From Methylobacteriaceae bacterium (GTDB taxonomy: Bacteria; Pseudomonadota; Alphaproteobacteria; Rhizobiales; Beijerinckiaceae): 7,558 nt of DNA. The stretch covers positions 1 through 7,558 of the forward strand of contig JAISTL010000331.1 of the NCBI GenBank assembly GCA_031272615.1, in the 5' to 3' direction. The notes below the pieces were generated by a model, which saw only the letters and a program-made list of their open reading frames with translations, did not search any database and had not been told where the DNA came from. Positions 1 to 6,151 of the stretch are shown piece by piece. A program made the position numbers and the translations under genes. Every line of letters begins with the position of its first letter. Within the stretch, counting starts at the first letter, position 1.

Positions 1-494
1 GTGGAGGCGCCGAAGGGCGAACCGCCGGCCATTTCCGAATCGGTATGCAACCCCGGGAAAGCGTAGGGCAGGCCGACAATGACCATGCCGTGGGCCAGAA
101 ACACCGGATGCAGCGACAAAATGGTGGATTCCTGGCCGCCGTGCTGGGTTGACGACGAGGTGAACACCGAGGCGACCTTGTTCGCCAGCGCCTGTTTGAC
201 CCACAGGCCGGCGGTCTGGTCAATGAAACTCTTCATCTGGGCGCTCACAATGTTGAACCGTGTCGGTGTGCCGAAAACAATCCCGTCATACTCGGGCAGT
301 TCCGCCACCGTGGCGATGGGCGCCTTCTGATCCAGCTTGAACCCCATCTTCTTGGCGACCTCTTCGGGAACGGTCTCGGGCACGCGCTTGACCACGGCCT
401 CGGCTCCGGCCTCGCGGACGCCGGCGGCGACGGCCTCGGCCATCTGCTCGACATGGCCGCGCGAAGAGTAATAAAGTACGAGAATCTTCGTCAT
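1..494 (-). CDS. wrbA: WrbA-type NAD(P)H:quinone oxidoreductase (flavodoxin fold), 3' end cut by window
   Basis: Reading leftward from the ATG at 492-494, 164 codons stay open to the window edge. WrbA proteins are about 200 residues, so roughly the last 35 are missing. The N-terminus has the flavodoxin-like beta strand and FMN phosphate loop ([16 protein letters not shown], residues 3-18). It is followed by [10 protein letters not shown] (36-45), the flavin-contacting GTPTRF segment (75-80), DQTAGLW (92-98), a [10 protein letters not shown] loop (113-122) and [11 protein letters not shown] (134-144), all in the order seen in E. coli WrbA. The family makes FMN-dependent two-electron reductions of quinones with NAD(P)H in the cytoplasm, avoiding semiquinone radicals. 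The start is supported by GGAGG nine bases upstream (504-508). The stretch after TRF reads NIVSAQM where E. coli WrbA has GNMSGQM, a mild variation. The gene is divergent from corA. Family call is firm; the substrate is not provable from sequence. Confidence 0.93.
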   Translation of the reverse strand, partial: MTKILVLYYSSRGHVEQMAEAVAAGVREAGAEAVVKRVPETVPEEVAKKMGFKLDQKAPIATVAELPEYDGIVFGTPTRFNIVSAQMKSFIDQTAGLWVKQALANKVASVFTSSSTQHGGQESTILSLHPVFLAHGMVIVGLPYAFPGLHTDSEMAGGSPFGAS

Positions 495-503
495 AGTATT
501 CTG

Positions 504-508
504 CCTCC
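504..508 (-). promoter_or_regulatory. Ribosome binding site of wrbA
   Basis: On the minus strand GGAGG lies nine bases before the ATG at 492-494. It fixes the wrbA start, and the protein then begins exactly as WrbA proteins do. Confidence 0.7.
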
Positions 509-527
509 AGTTTATACCGGGAATTAC

Positions 528-555
528 CATATATCCTCGCATCGGCCGCGGGCAA
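528..555 (-). promoter_or_regulatory. Possible wrbA promoter
   Basis: On the minus strand TTGCCC (550-555) and TATATG (528-533) are 16 bases apart, about 34 bases upstream of the wrbA start. Each box matches the sigma-70 consensus in only four of six positions. The -35 box overlaps the perfect palindrome GGCAATTGCC (551-560), which could be a regulator site. This is inference from spacing and position only. Confidence 0.25.
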
Positions 556-782
556 TTGCCGGCTTTACTTTTTCTGTGCTTTTCCAGTTGTTTTACGGGT
601 GGTTTACCAATACGACTGTCGGGACGTCTTCACTTATTGTCCGCCAAAGCCCGCCGGCATACGGTTATACCGGGAGCCGCGGGATTCGGATTGCCGTCCG
701 TTGACAATTTCACTGGAACAGCGTGGGGTTTTTGCGTCAAAAGAGTCGTTGTTTTGTGCCCGACGTGGTATTGAAACAGGCG

Positions 783-801
783 TGCGGATGGCGTATCCGC
801 A
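783..801 (+). repeat. Hairpin in the probable corA leader
   Basis: TGCGGAT (783-789) and ATCCGCA (795-801) are perfect inverted 7-mers around the loop GGCGT. The hairpin ends 43 bases before the preferred corA start. No T-run follows, so it is not an intrinsic terminator. It could be a leader RNA structure or a binding site; its role is unknown. Confidence 0.45.
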
Positions 802-832
802 GAAAGCTTGTGAAGCCTCCGCATTCAGTTCC

Positions 833-843
833 GGGAGAGAAGG
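833..843 (+). promoter_or_regulatory. Ribosome binding site supporting a TTG start of corA
   Basis: The purine-rich GGGAGAGAAGG ends two bases before the TTG at 845; its GGGAGA part is six bases away, a normal distance. The ATG at 788 has no comparable sequence upstream, which favours 845 as the start. Confidence 0.5.
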
Positions 844-844
844 T

Positions 845-1855
845 TTGATTATTGTCTATTGCTCGGTCATGCGCGACGGGAAACCCCTGGATTCGCTGGA
901 AGGCGTGAGAATTCAGGAGAACGCGCCGCTTCCTGAAAACGCTGTCTGGATTGACCTGCTCTATCCGGAAAAGCACGAGGAGGGGCTCGTCGAACAGTGG
1001 TTCGGAATCGATATCCCGACCCGGGAAGAAATGGCGGATATCGAGCCCTCCGAGATTCTCTATTTTGAAGACAACGCCCGCTACATGACGGCGCGGGTGC
1101 TGTGCCACACCGAGGCTGACGGCCAGCACCTGACGGATGTGTCGTTCATCCTGGTGAACGGCAAGCTGGTCACCGTGCGTTATGAGGCGCCGACATCCTT
1201 TTCCATGTTCATTTCCCGGGCGGCCAAGCCCGGCGGCTGCCCGCCGCTGGCCGAGGGGGTGCTGGACGGACTGATGGAGGCCATCATTGACCGCGCCGCG
1301 GAAATTCTCGCGGTTTCGGGCAAGGAAATCGATTCGCTCTCCCATTCGGTGTTCCAGGCAGGCAACAAATCCGCCGGCAGCAAACAGCGCAGCGGTGAGA
1401 TTCGTTACCGCCGGGTGCTGGGAATGCTGGGCCGCAAGGCCGACGTCGTTTCCAATGTGCGGGAAAGCATGGCGTCCATCGAGCGCCTGCTGCTGTTCCT
1501 CTCGGTCAACCTGCAGCGGCCGCAGAAGGCCAGCGGGTTTCAGGCGGAATGGCGCACGGCGGTGCGCGACGTGCAGTCCATCGAGGAGCACGCGACCTTC
1601 CTCTCCAACAAAATCCAGTTTCTGCTGGACGCCACCCTCGGCCTGGTCAACATCGAACAGAACGATATCATCAAGCTGTTTTCGGTGGTTTCGGTGGTGT
1701 TCATGCCGCCGACGCTCATTGCGTCCATCTACGGCATGAATTTTTCCTTTATGCCGGAACTGCAATGGGTGCTGGGCTATCCCATGGCGCTGCTGCTCAT
1801 GGTGGCCGCCGCCGTGTTCCCCTATGTGTTTTTCCGCTGGAAACGGTGGTTGTAG
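845..1855 (+). CDS. corA: CorA-family magnesium/cobalt channel
   Basis: The protein, 336 residues from the preferred start, is a CorA inner-membrane divalent cation channel: a large cytoplasmic N-terminal domain (about 1-275) and two C-terminal membrane helices (about 277-296 and 309-330). The diagnostic YGMNF motif sits between the helices at 296-300 and is followed by MPEL (303-306); the protein ends in a basic RWKRWL tail, as in E. coli CorA. The family works as a homopentamer moving Mg2+, and also Co2+ or Ni2+. Start choice: the frame is open from at least 599, but an ATG there would give 418 residues, too long for the family. TTG at 845 follows a GGGAGAGAAGG tract (833-843) and gives MIIVYCS, a typical CorA beginning. 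ATG at 869 (MRDGK) and ATG at 788 are alternatives. No classical Mg2+-sensing leader was recognised. It is divergent from wrbA; the M20 gene begins 95 bases after it. Function is firm, start moderately so. Confidence 0.93.
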   Translation: MIIVYCSVMRDGKPLDSLEGVRIQENAPLPENAVWIDLLYPEKHEEGLVEQWFGIDIPTREEMADIEPSEILYFEDNARYMTARVLCHTEADGQHLTDVSFILVNGKLVTVRYEAPTSFSMFISRAAKPGGCPPLAEGVLDGLMEAIIDRAAEILAVSGKEIDSLSHSVFQAGNKSAGSKQRSGEIRYRRVLGMLGRKADVVSNVRESMASIERLLLFLSVNLQRPQKASGFQAEWRTAVRDVQSIEEHATFLSNKIQFLLDATLGLVNIEQNDIIKLFSVVSVVFMPPTLIASIYGMNFSFMPELQWVLGYPMALLLMVAAAVFPYVFFRWKRWL

Positions 1856-1913
1856 ACGGTATAACGATGGATTTGGCGCCGGGGTGAGTCTACAACGCGT
1901 TGAAAGACTCACC
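1849..1913 (+). repeat. Two overlapping, mutually exclusive 9-bp inverted repeats in the M20 gene leader
   Basis: GTTGTAGAC (1849-1857, spanning the corA stop codon) is perfectly complementary to GTCTACAAC (1888-1896). GGTGAGTCT (1883-1891) is perfectly complementary to AGACTCACC (1905-1913). The pairs share bases 1888-1891, so the two stems cannot form fully together. The loop of the second contains the perfect 10-bp palindrome CAACGCGTTG (1893-1902). No T-run follows the second stem. The arrangement resembles an attenuator or a compound operator; which one, if either, is inference. Confidence 0.55.
1860..1865 (+). promoter_or_regulatory. Possible -10 box for the M20 gene
   Basis: TATAAC matches the sigma-70 -10 consensus in five of six positions. 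It lies just after the corA stop and 18 bases before the 1883-1913 dyad. No good -35 box is seen 17 bases upstream, so this is weak. Confidence 0.2.
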
Positions 1914-1934
1914 GCCGCGACAAGGCGCGCACCC

Positions 1935-1940
1935 AGGAGG
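1935..1940 (+). promoter_or_regulatory. Ribosome binding site of the M20 peptidase gene
   Basis: A perfect AGGAGG lies ten bases before the ATG at 1951, slightly long but acceptable spacing. It settles that start. Confidence 0.7.
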
Positions 1941-1950
1941 AAGTTGAGGA

Positions 1951-3336
1951 ATGTCCACAATAGAAAAAGTGCTGACCCGTATCGATGCCGGTTTGGACGA
2001 GGCGTCCGGACGGTTGATTGACTGGTTGAAAATCCCTTCCATTTCAACGGATTCACGCTACGCCGACGATATGCGCCGCGCTGCCGCCTGGCTGGTGGAA
2101 GACCTGAAGACTCTCGGCTTCGAGGCGGAGCCGCGGGAAACCGGCGGGCATCCGGTGGTCTACGCCCGCTCGCCCTCGCGGCCGGGCAAAAAACGGGTGC
2201 TGTTCTACGGGCACTATGACGTGCAGCCGGTCGACCCGCTGAGCGCCTGGAAAAACCCGCCTTTTGAAGCGAAAATCGCAACTCTGCCCGACGGCCGCCA
2301 GGCGTTTCTCGGCCGCGGTTCCTCCGATGACAAGGGCCAGACCCGCACCTTCCTGGAGGCGCTGAGGGCCTTCAAGGCGGAAACCGGGGAATTCCCGGTG
2401 GACGTGACGGTGCTGGTGGAAGGCGCCGAGGAAGACGGTTCCAAGTTTCTGCCGGAATATGTGGAAGCGCACAAGGACGAACTGGCGGCCGACGTGGCGC
2501 TGGTGTGCGACACCGGCCGCTGGAACGAGGATACGCCGTGCATCACCACGTCGCTGCGCGGGTTGCTCTACACGGAAATCGTCGTGCACTGCGCCAACCG
2601 GGACCTGCATTCCGGCCATTACGGCGGTTCGGCGCAAAACCCGATTCACGTGCTGGCGCGGATTATCGCTGACCTGCACGATGACAACGGCGCCGTCACC
2701 ATTCCGCACTTCTATGACGGCGTTCCCGAAACTCCGCCGGACATTCTGGAGCAGTGGAAACGCATCGGCATGACGCCGGAAAGCTATCTCGGCCCCATCG
2801 GCCTGAAGTATCCCAGCGGCGAAAAAGACCGTATGCTCATTGAACTGATGCAATCGCGCCCGTGCTGTGACGCCAACGGCATCATCGGCGGCTACACCGG
2901 GGAGGGCACCAAGACGGTGATCGCCGCCGAGGCGCGGGCCAAGGTGTCCATGCGTCTGGTGGGCGATCAGGACCCGGAAAAAATCGCCGCCAACTTCGAG
3001 GCGTTCATCAGGGAGCGCATCCCCGCCGATTGTTCCTATGAGCTCATCGTGCACAAGGGCTCGCGGGCGGTGGCGCTGCCCTATGACATGCCCGAGCTGG
3101 CGCTGGCCCGGGAGGCGCTCAAGGAGGAGTGGACCAGGGAGCCGGTGGTCATCGGCATTGGCGGCTCCATCGGCATCATCGGCAGCTTCAGATATGTTCT
3201 CGGACTGAACGTTCTGCTGGTCGGCTGGGCGCTGGAGGATGACTGCATCCATTCGCCCAACGAGAAGTATGACGTCAGGAGCTTCCACAAAGGTATGCGC
3301 AGCTGGGCGCGGATTCTCGAAAGACTGGGCGGCTGA
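1951..3336 (+). CDS. M20-family zinc metallopeptidase (dipeptidase-like)
   Basis: The 461-residue protein has the full metal site of M20 peptidases (the ArgE/DapE/CPG2/carnosinase clan): GHYDVQP (His88, Asp90), GRGSSDDKG with bridging Asp126, EGAEEDGS with catalytic Glu160 and metal Glu161, Asp187 (VCDTGR), and His434 (IHSPNEKYD). His220 in NRDLHSGHYGG lies in the lid domain and matches the transition-state histidine of the carnosinase-type branch. Length and motifs fit the cytoplasmic M20 dipeptidase group that hydrolyses di- or short peptides with two zinc ions; deacylase or carbamoylase activity cannot be excluded. No signal peptide is seen. One oddity: the glycine-rich loop reads GIGGSIGII (402-410) where relatives commonly have GGSIP, so proline is replaced by glycine. 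The gene ends 46 bases before an aminotransferase on the same strand, consistent with co-transcription and use of peptide-derived amino acids. Family is certain, substrate unknown. Confidence 0.92.
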   Translation: MSTIEKVLTRIDAGLDEASGRLIDWLKIPSISTDSRYADDMRRAAAWLVEDLKTLGFEAEPRETGGHPVVYARSPSRPGKKRVLFYGHYDVQPVDPLSAWKNPPFEAKIATLPDGRQAFLGRGSSDDKGQTRTFLEALRAFKAETGEFPVDVTVLVEGAEEDGSKFLPEYVEAHKDELAADVALVCDTGRWNEDTPCITTSLRGLLYTEIVVHCANRDLHSGHYGGSAQNPIHVLARIIADLHDDNGAVTIPHFYDGVPETPPDILEQWKRIGMTPESYLGPIGLKYPSGEKDRMLIELMQSRPCCDANGIIGGYTGEGTKTVIAAEARAKVSMRLVGDQDPEKIAANFEAFIRERIPADCSYELIVHKGSRAVALPYDMPELALAREALKEEWTREPVVIGIGGSIGIIGSFRYVLGLNVLLVGWALEDDCIHSPNEKYDVRSFHKGMRSWARILERLGG

Positions 3337-3372
3337 GCGGCGCCGGTTGCACTATCACAACTATAATCATCT

Positions 3373-3376
3373 GGAG
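3373..3376 (+). promoter_or_regulatory. Ribosome binding site deciding the aminotransferase start
   Basis: GGAG abuts an in-frame ATG at 3377 but stands six bases before the second ATG at 3383. Normal spacing therefore favours the second ATG, giving MSEKPWYSQTW. Confidence 0.6.
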
Positions 3377-3382
3377 ATGAAA

Positions 3383-4252
3383 ATGTCGGAAAAACCGTGG
3401 TACTCACAGACATGGAACTTCTATAACGGCAAATGGGTCGAGGGCAATCCGGCGCTCATCGGCCCGCGCACCCACTCCTTCTGGATGGCGTCGTCGGTGT
3501 TTGACGGCGGCCGGTTTTTTGAAGGCGTGTCACCGGATTTGGACACCCACTGCGCCCGGGTCAACCGTTCGGCGCTGGCCGTCGGTCTGCAGCCGACGAT
3601 GCAGCCGGAGGAAATCGTCGCTCTCGCCAAGGAAGGCGCCAAGAAGTTCGGCCCCGACGCCGCCATTTACGTCAAGCCGATGTACTGGTCGGAACGCGAC
3701 GGGCTGTTCATGGTGTCGCCGGACCCGGAGTCGACGGCGTTCTGTCTGTGCCTGTTCGAGGCGCCGATGCCGCCGGTGGGCAATGTCAACGTGATTACCA
3801 AGTCGCCGTTCTACCGCCCGACGCTGGACACCATGCCGACCAACGCCAAGACCGGCGCGCTCTACCCCAACAACGCGCGTATGCTGCGCGAGGCCCATGC
3901 CCGCGGCTTCAACAACGCCCTGGTGCTGGACAAGCTCGGCAATGTGGCGGAAACGGCCTCGGCCAACATCTTCCTGGTGAAAGACGGCGTGTTCCGCACG
4001 CCGGTGGCCAACGGCACGTATCTGGCGGGCATCACCCGGGCGCGTATGCTGAAACTGCTGCGCGACGCGGGTGAGCAGGTGGAGGAAGCGGTGCTGACCT
4101 ATCAGGATTTCCTCGATGCCGATGAAGCCTTCACCACCGGCAACTACCACAAGATCGGCCGCGTCGGCCGGATTGACGACGTGGAATACAAAACCGACAA
4201 GGGGTACCGGCGCGCCCGGCAGCTCTATTGGGATTTCGCCCACAGCAAGTGA
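3383..4252 (+). CDS. Class IV PLP-dependent aminotransferase, branched-chain amino acid type
   Basis: The 289-residue protein is a fold-type IV pyridoxal-phosphate enzyme. Visible landmarks are HCARVNRSA (56-64; Arg59 as phosphate contact), the Schiff-base lysine in NAKTGALYPNNAR (Lys156), ETASANIF with Glu190 facing the pyridine nitrogen, GITRAR (216-221) and TTGN (251-254). This set is typical of branched-chain aminotransferases (IlvE-like), which interconvert Leu, Ile or Val with their 2-oxo acids using 2-oxoglutarate. D-amino-acid aminotransferase and aminodeoxychorismate lyase share the fold, so the substrate is inferred. The N-terminal style (WNFYNGKWVEGNP, GPRTHSFWMASSVFDG) looks like an alphaproteobacterial IlvE-like subgroup. 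The frame is open further upstream to 3239, but that overlaps the peptidase gene; the ribosome site points to 3383. It lies 46 bases after the M20 peptidase gene and is probably co-transcribed. It converges on murJ. Confidence 0.9.
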   Translation: MSEKPWYSQTWNFYNGKWVEGNPALIGPRTHSFWMASSVFDGGRFFEGVSPDLDTHCARVNRSALAVGLQPTMQPEEIVALAKEGAKKFGPDAAIYVKPMYWSERDGLFMVSPDPESTAFCLCLFEAPMPPVGNVNVITKSPFYRPTLDTMPTNAKTGALYPNNARMLREAHARGFNNALVLDKLGNVAETASANIFLVKDGVFRTPVANGTYLAGITRARMLKLLRDAGEQVEEAVLTYQDFLDADEAFTTGNYHKIGRVGRIDDVEYKTDKGYRRARQLYWDFAHSK

Positions 4253-4271
4253 CGAAGGGCGACGCCCGGGA

Positions 4272-4293
4272 CGGCGGACGCCCTCGTCCGCCG
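4272..4293 (+). terminator. Possible terminator hairpin after the aminotransferase gene
   Basis: CGGCGGAC and GTCCGCCG form a perfect 8-bp GC-rich stem around GCCCTC, 19 bases after the aminotransferase stop. No T-run follows, so classic intrinsic termination is doubtful, but its place fits a transcript end. Confidence 0.35.
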
Positions 4294-4344
4294 CCTCACC
4301 CCTGCCGGTCGGCGGGTTGCAACACGTGACAGCGTGAGCCTTTT

Positions 4345-4371
4345 CCGGAGTCTTTTTTGAATTGACTCCGG
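4345..4371. repeat. Inverted repeat with a T-run inside the loop, convergent intergenic region
   Basis: CCGGAGTC (4345-4352) and GACTCCGG (4364-4371) are perfect 8-mers flanking the loop TTTTTTGAATT. The T-run is in the loop rather than after the stem, so it does not fit a terminator on either strand. Its function is unknown. Confidence 0.4.
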
Positions 4372-4390
4372 GACTGTATGCCAAGCTGCT

Positions 4391-4416
4391 GAAAAATCAA
4401 AGCGGATTGCGCTTTG
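4391..4416 (-). terminator. Probable intrinsic terminator of murJ
   Basis: On the minus strand CAAAGCG, loop CAATC, CGCTTTG form a perfect 7-bp stem followed at once by ATTTTTC. The stem begins 46 bases beyond the murJ stop (4463-4465). Stem plus T-run in the murJ direction is the standard intrinsic terminator form. Confidence 0.6.
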
Positions 4417-4462
4417 GTCGCATCATCGGCGCGAAACCGGATTGTCGGCACGGTCTTCAATC

Positions 4463-5986
4463 CTATCGAATCTTCAATCGTAACCGGAACAGCTTGAACA
4501 GCGCCACCAGCGCGGCGGCGTAGAGCAGCGCGCCCGCGGCGCCGACGGCCATCAGTGTCAGGCCTTCGGGCCACGGGTAACCGGCAAGCGCGACGGCAGC
4601 CGGGCCTGGGGCGGTGAGGGCAAAGGCGGCGAGGGGCAGCGCGGCAAGCGCCGCGGCGAGGCAATAGAGCGCGAGGGAGCGGTCAGGCCGGAGGGTGCGC
4701 CGCCGCAAGCCCAGGCTCAACAGAATGCCGAGATTGAGCCACGCGCCGAGGGAGGTTGCCAGCGCCAGGCCCGGCGCGCCCAACGGGCCGACCAGGATGA
4801 TTTTGAGGACGACATTGAGAGCGACGGCAATGAGCGAGGCAATGACGGGCGTGCGGGTATCCTGCCGGGCGTAGAACCCGGCGACGGCGGAGCGAATCAG
4901 CATCACCGCCGGCAGACCCGCCGCGTAGGCGAACAGCACATCGGCGGCGGCGCGGGCAGCCTCGAAATTGAAGGCGCCGCGCTTGAACAACGCGGTGAGG
5001 ATGAGGTCAGGCAGCGTGAGAAACGCGACGAAAAACGGCACGGTGAGAACGAAGGTGAGGGCGGCGGCGCGGTTTTGCGCGGCAAAGGCGCCCGACTCGT
5101 CGCCGGTGCCGAGTTTGCGGCTCATTTCCGGCAGCAGCACCGTACCGACGGCAATGGCGATGACGCCGACGGGCAGCTGGTAGAGGCGATCGGCGTAATA
5201 GATGGAGGAGACGGCGCCGGTGGGCAGCAGTGAGGCGATCAACGTGTCGGCGAACATGGCGATCTGGATGCCGGCGGAGCCGATGACCGCCGGGCCGAGC
5301 GCGCGGAAAAACTCGCGCATGTCGGGGCTGAGCACCGGCTTTTTCAACCCGACGCTGAGTCCGGCCCGGCGCACGGCGCCGTAAAGCAGCAGAAATTCCA
5401 GCACTCCCGCGAGGCAGAACCCCCAGGCGGCGGCGTGCCCGGCGGTGGGAAAGTGCACGGAGACCAGAAGCGCCGCCACCATGGTGACGTTCATGATCAC
5501 CGGCGCGGCGGCGGCGGCGGCGAAACGGCCGTGGGCGTTGAGGATACCGGAGAGCACCGTGACCAGGGTGACGAACAGCAGATAGGGGAAGGTGATGCGG
5601 GAGAGCGCCACCGCCAGGTCATAACGGCTCGGGTCTTCCGGGAAGCCGAAGGTGAGGGCGTAAACCAGCCAGGGCATGCCGATGAGCGCCAGAACCAGGA
5701 TGACGGCCTGAAACATCAACACCAGGCTGAAGATGTGGGCGGCAAAGAGGGCGGCGCCGGAGCGGTCTGCCCCGGCGAGAAGCCGCGAGTATTTGGGGAT
5801 GAAGGCGGCGTTGAAGGCGCCTTCGGCGAAGATGGCGCGGAAATGGTTGGGGATGCGCATCGCCACCACGAAGGCATCGGTCACCGGCCCGGCGCCCATG
5901 ATCGCCGCCATGCAGGCGTCGCGCAGAAATCCGGTGACGCGGGAAACCAGGGTCCAACCGCCGACGGAGAGGATTTTGCTGAGCAC
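4463..5986 (-). CDS. murJ: MurJ lipid II flippase
   Basis: The 507-residue polytopic membrane protein is MurJ (formerly MviN), which flips the peptidoglycan precursor lipid II across the inner membrane; the family has 14 membrane helices and is essential in many bacteria. The N-terminus reads SVGGWTLVSRVTGFLRD with Arg16 and Arg22, then TDAF (Asp37) and PNHFRAIFAEGAF (Arg50, Glu55); YYADRLYQLP carries Arg267. These correspond to E. coli Arg18, Arg24, Asp39, Arg52 and Arg270 of the central cavity. Hydrophobic segments follow throughout, and the end is short and basic (FRLRLKIR). Start choice: the frame is open to 6100, but an ATG there would add 38 non-hydrophobic residues and begin inside the sodB terminator. 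GTG at 5984-5986 gives a normal MurJ N-terminus, with only a weak AAGG nine bases before it. It lies downstream of sodB, separated by a strong terminator, so it probably has its own promoter. Confidence 0.95.
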   Translation of the reverse strand: MLSKILSVGGWTLVSRVTGFLRDACMAAIMGAGPVTDAFVVAMRIPNHFRAIFAEGAFNAAFIPKYSRLLAGADRSGAALFAAHIFSLVLMFQAVILVLALIGMPWLVYALTFGFPEDPSRYDLAVALSRITFPYLLFVTLVTVLSGILNAHGRFAAAAAAPVIMNVTMVAALLVSVHFPTAGHAAAWGFCLAGVLEFLLLYGAVRRAGLSVGLKKPVLSPDMREFFRALGPAVIGSAGIQIAMFADTLIASLLPTGAVSSIYYADRLYQLPVGVIAIAVGTVLLPEMSRKLGTGDESGAFAAQNRAAALTFVLTVPFFVAFLTLPDLILTALFKRGAFNFEAARAAADVLFAYAAGLPAVMLIRSAVAGFYARQDTRTPVIASLIAVALNVVLKIILVGPLGAPGLALATSLGAWLNLGILLSLGLRRRTLRPDRSLALYCLAAALAALPLAAFALTAPGPAAVALAGYPWPEGLTLMAVGAAGALLYAAALVALFKLFRLRLKIR

Positions 5987-6088
5987 GGGAGGAAACCTTG
6001 GTTTGGGATGGGCGGAGATAACGGGCGGATACGGGTTCGACAGATATGAACCACAACAACGGGTTGTCGGCATACGGAAAATCACCGC

Positions 6089-6094
6089 TGTCAA
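6089..6094 (-). promoter_or_regulatory. Possible -35 box of a murJ promoter
   Basis: A perfect TTGACA on the minus strand lies just past the sodB terminator, 102 bases before the murJ GTG. The -10 box is not convincing: the sequence 17 bases on is GCCGAC, and TATGCC comes only 14 bases on. Position suggests a promoter; the sequence alone does not prove it. Confidence 0.25.
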
Positions 6095-6097
6095 CAA

Positions 6098-6130
6098 CAA
6101 AAGGGCTGAAGGCGGCCTTCAGCCCTTTTG
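6098..6130 (-). terminator. Strong hairpin terminator of sodB
   Basis: Bases 6098-6113 and 6115-6130 form a perfect 16-bp inverted repeat (core GGGCTGAAGG / CCTTCAGCCC) with flanking A and T runs of four. On the minus strand it stands 21 bases past the sodB stop and runs into TTTTGTTGTT. It is nearly symmetrical and could stop transcription from either side. Confidence 0.85.
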
Positions 6131-6151
6131 AAACGGCGAACGCGGCGGTGA

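Larger units (their letters stand above)
495..844. other. Divergent intergenic region wrbA-corA (350 bp)
   Basis: No convincing gene is present. Open frames here run without a ribosome binding site and encode no recognisable protein. The stretch is less GC-rich than its flanks in parts, as expected for promoters. It holds the wrbA ribosome site, a perfect 10-bp palindrome GGCAATTGCC (551-560), two copies of TTATACCGGGA (512-522 and 665-675), a perfect TTGACA (701-706) without a good -10 box at the usual distance, and a 7-bp hairpin (783-801) in the likely corA leader. No tRNA cloverleaf or riboswitch core was recognised by eye. Confidence 0.7.

Noticed and set aside
769..778. TATTGAAAC, like the 3' end of many type I CRISPR repeats
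   Set aside because: It occurs once, with no repeat-spacer periodicity and no cas genes in the window.
737..2281. Long minus-strand open frame (514 codons) across corA and the start of the M20 gene
   Set aside because: It lies antisense to corA, whose protein is clearly recognisable, and encodes an Arg/His-rich chain of no known family. GC-rich coding DNA often leaves such frames open.
2053..3288. Long minus-strand open frame (411 codons) opposite the M20 peptidase
   Set aside because: Antisense to an intact metallopeptidase with all metal ligands; low-complexity composition and no ribosome site.
3362..3367. Perfect TATAAT before the aminotransferase gene
   Set aside because: TTGCAC lies only nine bases upstream, too close, and the transcript would begin almost at the ribosome site. 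A chance match is more likely than an internal promoter.
3530..4384. Minus-strand open frame (284 codons) opposite the aminotransferase
   Set aside because: Antisense to a complete PLP enzyme; no recognisable motifs.
4296..4664. Minus-strand open frame (122 codons) overlapping the 3' end of murJ
   Set aside because: It overlaps murJ in another frame, runs through the murJ terminator hairpin and has no recognisable domain.
5435..6049. Plus-strand open frame (204 codons) opposite murJ
   Set aside because: Antisense to murJ; Gly/Glu/Asp/His-rich composition typical of shadow frames.
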